From ANME-2 cluster archaeon (GTDB taxonomy: Archaea; Halobacteriota; Methanosarcinia; Methanosarcinales; Methanocomedenaceae), in NCBI GenBank assembly GCA_022353185.1, contig JAKRWB010000330.1, forward strand, positions 1 through 5,364: DNA of 5,364 bases. Direction: 5' to 3'. Position 1 is the first letter of the stretch. Each line of letters starts with the position of its first letter. The notes beneath the pieces were generated by a model, which did no database searches, had not been told where the DNA came from, and worked only from the letters and a program-made list of their open reading frames with translations. Shown here one piece after another: positions 1 through 5,254 of this stretch. A program made the position numbers and the translations under genes.

Positions 1-17
1 AATCAGTGATGTTTTTA

Positions 18-218
18 TTAAAATATGTTACGAATTGTTTGAGAATGGATACTGTGCCCTAGTAAAAACTGGTCCCAAAGTTTTTCATAATCACCATTTT
101 CAAGATATTTTACCTCTTTTTCCAATACACTTTCTGGTTTTTCACCTATACAACCAGAAAAAAGAATTGAAAAGCCAATTACACGTAAATAAAATGAAAT
201 TATCTTAAAATTTTTCAT
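18..218 (-). CDS. Small putative lipoprotein, possibly a frameshifted remnant
   Basis: The 66-residue product begins with a short basic start and a hydrophobic segment (about residues 6-21, interrupted by Arg12). It then reads L-F-S-G-C, with Cys23 in the place of a lipobox cysteine, so the protein may be lipid-anchored outside the cell membrane. After Cys23 comes a charged stretch (PESVLEKEV..LENGDYEKLWDQF, residues 28-51). It resembles the start of small NTF2-like extracytoplasmic domains, where an 'xxGDYEKxW' helix is common; this is family resemblance only. Residues after about 52 lose that character. The ATG at 216-218 has a weak G-rich sequence (GGGGTT) about 6 bases upstream and a good TATA box further up. 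A domain of this type is normally longer than 66 residues, and another frame downstream carries plausible protein, so the gene may be broken. No specific function can be assigned. Confidence 0.45.
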   Translation of the reverse strand: MKNFKIISFYLRVIGFSILFSGCIGEKPESVLEKEVKYLENGDYEKLWDQFLLGHSIHSQTIRNIF

Positions 219-270
219 GTGTAACCCCGAATTATTTCACCCCTCAAACTTTAGCAATTTTGTATTATGT

Positions 271-282
271 TATTTATAAAAT
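271..282 (-). promoter_or_regulatory. TATA box for the small lipoprotein gene
   Basis: On the minus strand this reads ATTTTATAAATA, close to the archaeal TATA consensus. A start of transcription about 25 bases downstream would fall near 250 and give a leader of about 30 bases before the ATG at 218. That is room for the weak G-rich ribosome site at about 225-229. This is inferred from pattern and spacing only. Confidence 0.4.
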
Positions 283-339
283 ATCACCTTGTTTATATGA
301 TTGTCGATTCAATAATTTGATAAAATAAAAACCATGGAT

Positions 340-348
340 GTATAAAAG
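340..348 (+). promoter_or_regulatory. Candidate TATA box for hisS
   Basis: The sequence GTATAAAAG lies in an AT-rich block upstream of hisS. It predicts a start near 367 and a leader of about 100 bases. A second, weaker candidate (GGTATACTATG, from 368) would give a leader of about 65 bases. Either way the transcript would carry the C-rich, G-poor stretch at 381-451. The two cannot be separated by eye. Confidence 0.3.
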
Positions 349-380
349 TAGACAATTCTCAATCGTAGGTATACTATGTA

Positions 381-451
381 CCACCCTGTATTCTTCCCAT
401 GTCCCCCATAACAAAACCTATTTCCCATAACATCCTTATCACCCCCATACA
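381..451 (+). other. C-rich, nearly G-free leader of hisS with CCCAT repeats
   Basis: This 71-base stretch contains only two G residues on the plus strand (388 and 401). It carries CCCAT four times, at 396-400, 405-409, 424-428 and 444-448; the last three start 19 and 20 bases apart. Two of the copies extend to the identical 9-mer CCCATAACA (405-413 and 424-432). So few G residues make an internally folded RNA unlikely, so this is probably an open leader just before the ribosome site. No riboswitch or T-box-like fold is visible. Its role is unknown. Confidence 0.5.
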
Positions 452-453
452 GC

Positions 454-457
454 GGAG
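454..457 (+). promoter_or_regulatory. Ribosome binding site of hisS
   Basis: GGAG sits 8 bases before the ATG at 466. It is the only purine-rich Shine-Dalgarno-like sequence in an otherwise C-rich leader, and it fixes the start of hisS. Confidence 0.6.
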
Positions 458-465
458 ACCCACAC

Positions 466-1698
466 ATGAAGATCCAAAAACCCAGAGGAACCAGGGACTT
501 CCTCCCAGAAGAGAACCTAAAGCGAAGATTCATCGAAACCAAACTCCGCCAAACCGCCAAACGATGGGGCTACAACGAAATAAAGACCCCCACCTTCGAG
601 CACATCGAACTCTTCACCGTCAAATCAGGCGAAGGCATCCTGGGTGAGATTTACAATTTCAAGGACAAAGGCGACCGGGAGATGGCCCTTCGTCCCGAAC
701 TTACAGCCCCGGTGGTTAGGATGTACGTCAACGAACTCCAGCGCGCACCAAAGCCCGTCAAACTCTACTACTTCGACAACTGTTTCAGGTACGAACGACC
801 CCAAAAGGGACGGTTCAGGGAATTCTGGCAATTCGGCGCCGAGCTTATAGGCAGTCCCAGGCCAGAAGCCGAAGCCGAGGTCATAGCCCTGGCCTGCCGC
901 ATGCTTGAAGATGCAGGCGCGGACGGTGAACTCAATGTGGGACACCTTGGCGTAATCAGGACACTGTTCACAGGACTGGATGCCGCAATCCAGGGCCAGA
1001 TAATGCGGCTCGTTGACAAAAAGGACGACAAGGGCCTGGAGGATTACCTGGAAGAAATAGATGCCGATATCCAGATGCGGGAAAAACTCTTCGAACTAAT
1101 CGGACTGACCGGCAGCGATGCCGTAGATGAGGCAAAACGGCTGCTGGGCGACATCGAAGAACTGGAAACCTTCCAGGCAATACTGGACCTGCTTGACATC
1201 CACGGCCTGGACTATACCGTCAATTTCGGCATCGCCAGGGGCCTGGACTATTACACAGGCATGGTCTTTGAGATTTACAGCAGCGGCCTGGGAGCACAGA
1301 ACCAGGTCTGCGGCGGCGGGTCATACCGGCTGGCACACCTGTTCGGCGGCAAGGACATTGAATCCACCGGGTTCGCACTCGGGTTTGACAGGGTCATGGA
1401 AGTGTGTACCGCGCAGCTTCCTGAAGAGAGCAGGGTTGTCGTGGTCTGTTTTGATGAGACCCGCAAAGAAGGTATGCGTATTGCCCAAACCCTGCGTGAA
1501 CACATGATAGTTGATGTTGACGTCATGGGCAGGAGTTTTGGGGCCCAGTTAAAATTTGCCAATAACGTGAATGCAAAGTGGGCCGTGATAATTGGCGAAG
1601 ACGAAGTGGTACAGGGCAAGGTGGCCCTGAAAGATATGGAATCAGGAGAACAGGAAATACTGGACCCTGATGAACTGGTCAAGCGGCTTACTTCATGA
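466..1698 (+). CDS. hisS: Histidine--tRNA ligase (class II)
   Basis: This cytoplasmic enzyme charges tRNA-His with histidine using ATP. The 410-residue product is full length for archaeal and bacterial HisRS and has all the class II signatures in order. The N-terminal P-R-G-T-R-D-F-L-P motif is at residues 6-14. Motif 2 (FRYERPQKGRFREFWQFG) is at 107-124 and holds the ATP-binding arginines. The histidine-specific loop ARGLDYYTG is at 257-265. Motif 3 (GFALGFDRVME) is at 302-312. Residues from about 323 to the end form the Rossmann-like anticodon-binding domain (VVVVCFDE..., then KWAVIIGEDE at 371-380). The ATG at 466 has GGAG 8 bases upstream and begins exactly at the conserved N-terminus. 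The gene stands alone and is tail to tail with the HisA-like gene, with only 23 bases between the stop codons. Its first 60 or so codons are rich in A and C and continue the bias of the leader. No defect is visible. Confidence 0.98.
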   Translation: MKIQKPRGTRDFLPEENLKRRFIETKLRQTAKRWGYNEIKTPTFEHIELFTVKSGEGILGEIYNFKDKGDREMALRPELTAPVVRMYVNELQRAPKPVKLYYFDNCFRYERPQKGRFREFWQFGAELIGSPRPEAEAEVIALACRMLEDAGADGELNVGHLGVIRTLFTGLDAAIQGQIMRLVDKKDDKGLEDYLEEIDADIQMREKLFELIGLTGSDAVDEAKRLLGDIEELETFQAILDLLDIHGLDYTVNFGIARGLDYYTGMVFEIYSSGLGAQNQVCGGGSYRLAHLFGGKDIESTGFALGFDRVMEVCTAQLPEESRVVVVCFDETRKEGMRIAQTLREHMIVDVDVMGRSFGAQLKFANNVNAKWAVIIGEDEVVQGKVALKDMESGEQEILDPDELVKRLTS

Positions 1699-1721
1699 AA
1701 ATGCAAACCAATTGAACAATA

Positions 1722-2420
1722 TTACTGTATCAGATCCAGTGACAGCGCACCGTTATGTACCGCAGTTGCTACCAGCACACCTTCCAGCCCCACATCTTTC
1801 AGTAGACTGATATCATCCTTGTCCTTGACACCGCCGCCAAGCAGTATGTTATGGTCGCTGTGGTCCACAATCTGCTCTAAGAACTCAGTGTTGATACCGC
1901 TGGATGTACCCACCTTGCTCAGTTCCAGTATTATCAGGTCGTTGATGTCATAACTGTTCAACATCTGTATTAGTTCGATAGGTGGCAACTTAAATGCCGG
2001 TTCAGGAGTCAATATCTGGCCCCCCTTGATATCGATGCTTATGTTAATAGACCTGGGATAAAAACCCGTAGCACTTTCAAGCAGGTCATGAGTAGCGGTT
2101 TCCGTGCCAATAACTATGGAATCAGCCAACTCATGGCCCAGATGCACATCATCAATAGAAGATGCACCAAGGTCAAGCATGGTCTTGCTTTTCCAGCCAA
2201 TCTGTTTTACGACCTCGTCATTGTTTCCGCGGTTCTCCAGCCGGTTCAGGTCAGCTATATAGACCTCACTGGGCACCAGTTCATGTACAATTTCAAGTGG
2301 GTCTGAAGTCTTACAGACTTTGCTAAAATTGTGGATGGGACCGTACTTTTCCCGTTCTCCCTTAACGGCATGTACGACCTGCCCGTCCAGGATATCAAGT
2401 ACAAATATTACGCGAAACAT
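1722..2420 (-). CDS. HisA-like TIM-barrel protein of unknown function (COG1411-type)
   Basis: The 232-residue product has the (beta/alpha)8 phosphate-binding barrel of the HisA/HisF family. HisA itself isomerises ProFAR in histidine synthesis. The strand 1 Asp is present (F-V-L-D-I-L-D-G, Asp9), as is the strand 5 Asp (I-S-I-D-I-K-G-G, Asp130). Both stand where HisA and HisF carry catalytic aspartates. C-terminal phosphate motifs are LLGGGV (193-198) and GVLVATAVHNG (214-224); strand 4 has VIGTETA (103-109). The HisA motif 'S-R-D-G-T' reads S-K-V-G-T (168-172), so its Asp is replaced by Val170. The protein also looks unlike true HisA near its start (HAVKGEREKYGPI). These traits fit the methanogen 'HisA-related' group (COG1411, from memory), whose reaction I do not know. 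The gene is divergent from mfnB, which suggests a role in methanofuran or pterin coenzyme synthesis; this is inference. No Shine-Dalgarno sequence precedes the ATG at 2420, and a TATA box only about 30 bases away implies a near-leaderless mRNA. Confidence 0.85.
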   Translation of the reverse strand: MFRVIFVLDILDGQVVHAVKGEREKYGPIHNFSKVCKTSDPLEIVHELVPSEVYIADLNRLENRGNNDEVVKQIGWKSKTMLDLGASSIDDVHLGHELADSIVIGTETATHDLLESATGFYPRSINISIDIKGGQILTPEPAFKLPPIELIQMLNSYDINDLIILELSKVGTSSGINTEFLEQIVDHSDHNILLGGGVKDKDDISLLKDVGLEGVLVATAVHNGALSLDLIQ

Positions 2421-2447
2421 GAATTTAGATTAAAATTATTTATTGGA

Positions 2448-2456
2448 TATTTATAA
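2448..2456 (-). promoter_or_regulatory. TATA box of the HisA-like gene
   Basis: The minus strand reads TTATAAATA here, within CATTATAAATATCC. Its centre is about 32 bases from the ATG. With the usual spacing of about 25 bases to the start of transcription, the mRNA would begin around 2424-2428, leaving only a few untranslated bases. That agrees with the lack of any ribosome site before the gene. Confidence 0.55.
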
Positions 2457-2486
2457 TGCCGATACTCACTGCCATTAAGGTTTTTT

Positions 2487-2547
2487 GTAATATATAAAGT
2501 ATAACGTAATGAATATGAGGTGTTCAATATAGCAACATATATATTAC
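2487..2547. repeat. 10-base inverted repeat in the HisA-like/mfnB promoter region
   Basis: GTAATATATA at 2487-2496 is the exact reverse complement of TATATATTAC at 2538-2547, with a 41-base spacer. The left arm overlaps one TATA-like sequence (AATATATAAAG, 2489-2499) and the right arm overlaps another (CATATATATT, 2536-2545). It may be a pair of operator half-sites, or simply two TATA elements in AT-rich DNA. The match is exact over 10 bases and stops at both ends. Confidence 0.45.
2536..2545 (+). promoter_or_regulatory. Candidate TATA box of mfnB
   Basis: CATATATATT here predicts a start near 2566 and a leader of about 30 bases that contains the GAGGT ribosome site. An alternative TATA-like sequence, AATATATAAAG at 2489-2499, would give a leader of about 78 bases. 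The nearer one has the more usual spacing, but the choice is not certain. Confidence 0.4.
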
Positions 2548-2585
2548 GATAGCGCAGTAACACATTCCAAAGGACATAGAGGTTA

Positions 2586-2590
2586 GAGGT
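2586..2590 (+). promoter_or_regulatory. Ribosome binding site that fixes the mfnB start
   Basis: GAGGT ends 8 bases before the ATG at 2599 but only 2 bases before the in-frame TTG at 2593. The spacing therefore favours the ATG, which also places the N-terminus (MKLLVSP) where the family begins. Confidence 0.7.
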
Positions 2591-2598
2591 AATTGAAC

Positions 2599-3300
2599 AT
2601 GAAACTACTGGTAAGTCCCATCAATACAGAAGAGGCAAAAGCTGCAGCTAACGGAGGGGCAGATATCATCGATGTCAAGAACCCAAAAGAAGGTAGTCTG
2701 GGCGCTAACTTCCCCTGGGTTATAAGGTCTGTGAGGGAAGCCGTGAACCCAATACTACCAATAAGTGCTACCATAGGAGATATGAATTACAAACCCGGTA
2801 CTGCATCCCTTGCAGCCCTTGGTGCTGCCGTGGCCGGTGCTGAATACATTAAAGTGGGATTATTCGACATCCAGACAAGGGAACAGGCCCTTGATGTAGC
2901 CGAGAATGTTGTAAGGTCAGTAAAGGACTATGACCCGACAAAGAAAGTGGTCATTTCCGGCTATGCTGATTATAAACGTATCAATTCCATTCCGGTTAGT
3001 GAATTGCCTTCTGTCTGTGCTGAGTGCGGAGCAGATGTTGTTATGATGGATACAGGCATCAAGGACGGCCGTTCTGCTTTTGAATTCATGACCAATGAGG
3101 AACTCTCCAGTTTCGTGAACTCGGCCAGGGACCTGGGACTGTTAACCGCAATCGCAGGTACCATCAAATTCGAAGATATAGATAACTTAAACCAGATCGA
3201 CCCAGATATTATCGGCATCAGGGGATGCGTGTGTGGAGGCGACCGCAATTCATCTATCCAGCAGAGCCTGGTAGAAGAACTAAAGTCTTTAATGGCGTAA
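2599..3300 (+). CDS. mfnB: (5-formylfuran-3-yl)methyl phosphate synthase (4-HFC-P synthase)
   Basis: MfnB condenses two molecules of glyceraldehyde-3-phosphate to 4-(hydroxymethyl)-2-furancarboxaldehyde phosphate. This makes the furan ring of methanofuran, the C1 carrier of the first step of methanogenesis from CO2 (or the last step in reverse). The 233-residue product is close to the roughly 235 of the Methanocaldococcus jannaschii enzyme and matches it throughout. It has GGADIIDVKNPKEGSLGANFPW (19-40, in two blocks) with Asp25 and Schiff-base Lys27, Y-I-K-V-G with Lys85 (83-87), MDTGIKDG with Asp151 and Lys155 (150-157), IAGTIK (185-190) and GIRGCVCGGDRN (206-217). From memory, these Asp and Lys positions are the ones tested as catalytic in the M. 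jannaschii protein; all are kept at identical numbers. The gene starts at an ATG after GAGGT; an upstream in-frame TTG at 2593 is too close to that site. It is divergent from the HisA-like gene and tail to tail with the oxidoreductase gene. Confidence 0.96.
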   Translation: MKLLVSPINTEEAKAAANGGADIIDVKNPKEGSLGANFPWVIRSVREAVNPILPISATIGDMNYKPGTASLAALGAAVAGAEYIKVGLFDIQTREQALDVAENVVRSVKDYDPTKKVVISGYADYKRINSIPVSELPSVCAECGADVVMMDTGIKDGRSAFEFMTNEELSSFVNSARDLGLLTAIAGTIKFEDIDNLNQIDPDIIGIRGCVCGGDRNSSIQQSLVEELKSLMA

Positions 3301-3304
3301 AAAA
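3299..3304 (-). terminator. U-rich terminator of the oxidoreductase gene
   Basis: On the minus strand a run of six T (within CAGATTTTTTAC) lies about 27 bases past the oxidoreductase stop codon and overlaps the mfnB stop codon. Archaeal polymerase can terminate at such U-tracts without a hairpin. No comparable run follows mfnB on the plus strand, although ATTAATTATTT (3321-3331) is AT-rich. Confidence 0.35.
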
Positions 3305-3330
3305 TCTGGCTGTTCAAACTATTAATTATT

Positions 3331-5157
3331 TCAGGACTGTATGCCCAGTTCCACAAGCAGGGACTCGGGTACAAGTCCTTCTTTTGTAAACCCTGCCGCA
3401 TCGTAATATTCATCCAGCATAGCATCCAGTTGTGCACCTGTAACGGGCTGTTCCCCCTGTGTAGTCACCCGTGCGGGCAGGGTATCATGTCTCCTGTCAA
3501 AACCTTCCCTGTTATTGAAAGCCCGTGTTATTACGGCCACCCGCCTGCCTGCCTCGTCGAACTCATGGCGGTCCATGTCAAATCCGGTAGCTGCCAAATA
3601 GAGGTCATGGAGGTCATCCAGCCCGGCTGCATAGGTGATAAACTTGCACACGCCTACTGAATCATAAATGGCGTTGCGCTGCTGACCGTCCCAGACCATC
3701 TCGCCTTTACCGGTCGTGACCATGGGGTCCAGCCGTCCGCCCCTGCCCAGCACTTCTTTCCCATAGGTCCAGGGACGCAAATGACAGGCGCCCCGGTCTG
3801 ATACTGCATATGCAAGGGCCTGCCCTTTAGCCGTCTGGGGCAGGTATGCAGGTATTTCCAGCCCTTTGACATTCATGGCAAAATCCACTGAACCCTGCCC
3901 GATATCCAGAGCAGCATCCCTGGTGCCATTTGAGGCAAAGGCCAGTGCGCCCTCACCCTTCCCCATCATATGTATAGCCTCTATCAGCGCATCGCTATTC
4001 CCGAATGTCAACTCCAACCCGCCAGTATCCTCTTTATTGATAAGGCCCCGTTCATAGCATTCCATCAGGAAGGATATGGTACTGCCAGTACTCATGCTGT
4101 CAAGCCCGTATTTGTCGCACAGGTGTTCGGCGGCCGTGACCACTGCCGGGTCATCGATGCCGCAGTTGGAACCCAGCAGCGTGATTGATTCGAATTCCGG
4201 ACCGTCATGTGTCAGCCCGCGATATTTTCCCTCCTGCACCACTGCCAGGTGGCTGCACTGTATGGCACAGCCCGGGCAGGGGCGGCGCCGGTTTCCGCCG
4301 TCCCACAATTTGTCCTTGATGGCGAACCCATCCAGCTTTTCACATAGACCATCATCCCGTCCGGTCGTATAATTACGAGTACTCCAGCCCCCGGTCTCGT
4401 TCACAACCTCTACCAGTTCAGCCGTACCCATCATCCTGAGATTCTCCACACCGCTGCTATTCCTGACTTTCTCATTTATCCTCTGCCGAATCGACCTGAA
4501 ATTGGCAGGGTCAGCAGGTTCATATTTCCCGTGCCCGGAGACCACCACGGCTTTCAGGTGCTTGCTGCCCATGACCGCACCCAATCCCCCGCGGGCAGCA
4601 GTGCGGTTTTCGGCAAATACGCCAGCCAGTTTTACCATGCGCTCCCCTGCCGGTCCGATGGTCAGCACCCGTGCCTCCCGGTCAGTGGAATGGCGTTCTT
4701 TCAATTCTGTCTGGATTGCAAAAGTGTCCATACCCCACAGGTCGGTGGCATCCAGTATCTCCACCCTGTCATCAATGATATTGACATACACGGGCGACTG
4801 CGACCTGCCCTTGATGAGCAGGCCCATGTACCCGGCATACCGCAGTTCTGTGCCCCACCAGCCGTTACAGTGGCTGTCGTTCCAGGTGCCGGTGAGCGGG
4901 CTTTTGGCACACACCGCAAAGTTGACGCAGTTGGTCACGGGGGCGCCGGTCAGGAGACCGTTCATGATGGCAAGCAGGTTGTCGGGTGAGAGGGGTTCGC
5001 ATCCGGGCGGGTTCTCGTTGTAGAGGTAGTGGGCTGCCAGGCCTTTGCCGCCCATGAACTTGCGAAGTATGGGCTGGGGGATGGGTTTAGTATATAAACC
5101 TTTTTTATTCAGATCGATGTATAGTAGATTAGATCGGGTAGTCGTCTCTATTTTCAT
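3331..5157 (-). CDS. aor: Tungsten-type aldehyde:ferredoxin oxidoreductase (AOR family)
   Basis: AOR enzymes oxidise aldehydes to acids in the cytoplasm using a tungsto- or molybdo-bispterin and one [4Fe-4S] cluster, passing electrons to ferredoxin. The 608-residue product matches the Pyrococcus furiosus enzyme (605) in length and layout. The N-terminal pterin domain has F-M-G-G-K-G-L (34-40), TGAPVTNCVNFAVCAKSPLTG (70-90, in blocks) and A-A-R-G-G-L-G-A-V-M-G-S-K (187-199). Cluster ligands are C-P-G-C-A-I-Q-C (Cys294, 297, 301) and Cys504. Pterin-contact motifs are DKYGLD (348-353) and DSVGVC (499-504). His459 (A-C-H-L-R-P) falls where P. furiosus has the active-site His448, and GPEFE (319-323) carries the active-site glutamate region. 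The ATG at 5157 is taken as start; an in-frame TTG lies 12 bases upstream. Neither has a Shine-Dalgarno sequence. The subfamily (AOR, FOR or other) and the substrate are not determined. Confidence 0.95.
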   Translation of the reverse strand: MKIETTTRSNLLYIDLNKKGLYTKPIPQPILRKFMGGKGLAAHYLYNENPPGCEPLSPDNLLAIMNGLLTGAPVTNCVNFAVCAKSPLTGTWNDSHCNGWWGTELRYAGYMGLLIKGRSQSPVYVNIIDDRVEILDATDLWGMDTFAIQTELKERHSTDREARVLTIGPAGERMVKLAGVFAENRTAARGGLGAVMGSKHLKAVVVSGHGKYEPADPANFRSIRQRINEKVRNSSGVENLRMMGTAELVEVVNETGGWSTRNYTTGRDDGLCEKLDGFAIKDKLWDGGNRRRPCPGCAIQCSHLAVVQEGKYRGLTHDGPEFESITLLGSNCGIDDPAVVTAAEHLCDKYGLDSMSTGSTISFLMECYERGLINKEDTGGLELTFGNSDALIEAIHMMGKGEGALAFASNGTRDAALDIGQGSVDFAMNVKGLEIPAYLPQTAKGQALAYAVSDRGACHLRPWTYGKEVLGRGGRLDPMVTTGKGEMVWDGQQRNAIYDSVGVCKFITYAAGLDDLHDLYLAATGFDMDRHEFDEAGRRVAVITRAFNNREGFDRRHDTLPARVTTQGEQPVTGAQLDAMLDEYYDAAGFTKEGLVPESLLVELGIQS

Positions 5158-5190
5158 ATTTGCGGACAAGGGGGTTTTTATTCAACTGAC

Positions 5191-5197
5191 CTATAAT
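5191..5197 (-). promoter_or_regulatory. Weak candidate TATA box of the oxidoreductase gene
   Basis: The minus strand reads AAACGATTATAG across this site, with a purine-rich stretch before ATTATAG as in a BRE/TATA pair. It predicts a start near 5168 and a very short leader, in line with the missing ribosome site. The match to consensus is poor, so this is tentative. Confidence 0.25.
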
Positions 5198-5210
5198 CGT
5201 TTATCATCTG

Positions 5211-5222
5211 AAAAAGAAAAAA
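5211..5222 (-). terminator. U-rich terminator of the peptidase-like gene
   Basis: The minus strand reads TTTTTTCTTTTT about 33 bases past the stop codon of the gene at the right edge. Just before it, A6-CGAA-T6 (5217-5232) could form a weak A-U stem. This fits archaeal U-tract termination and separates that gene from the oxidoreductase gene. Confidence 0.5.
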
Positions 5223-5254
5223 TTCGTTTTTTAGTTCGTAACTTTCAACAGATG

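Noticed and set aside
384..446. A G-quadruplex on the minus strand from the C-runs of the hisS leader
   Set aside because: The G-runs would be separated by loops of up to about 16 bases, too long for a convincing quadruplex.
309..560. An 83-codon open frame on the minus strand overlapping the start of hisS
   Set aside because: It lies opposite the C-rich leader and hisS N-terminus, has a Cys/Trp/Gly-rich low-quality composition, and shows no family resemblance; it is an antisense shadow.
625..945. A 106-codon open frame on the minus strand inside hisS
   Set aside because: It is fully antisense to the conserved catalytic core of hisS, with no ribosome site or domain pattern.
1699..1721. A shared bidirectional terminator between hisS and the HisA-like gene
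   Set aside because: The 23-base gap has no U-tract or stable hairpin on either strand; termination signals, if any, are not recognisable.
2509..2532. A 7-codon mini-frame (ATG to TAG) upstream of mfnB, as a possible leader peptide
   Set aside because: It has no ribosome site, it would lie upstream of the nearer candidate mfnB transcript start, and there is no attenuator-like structure after it.
2593..2598. TTG at 2593 as the start codon of mfnB
   Set aside because: It leaves only 2 bases after GAGGT, while the ATG at 2599 has the normal 8 and matches the family N-terminus.
4502..5023. A 173-codon open frame on the plus strand inside the oxidoreductase gene
   Set aside because: It is a Ser/Pro/Arg-rich translation of the complement of a well-conserved gene, with no recognisable domain.
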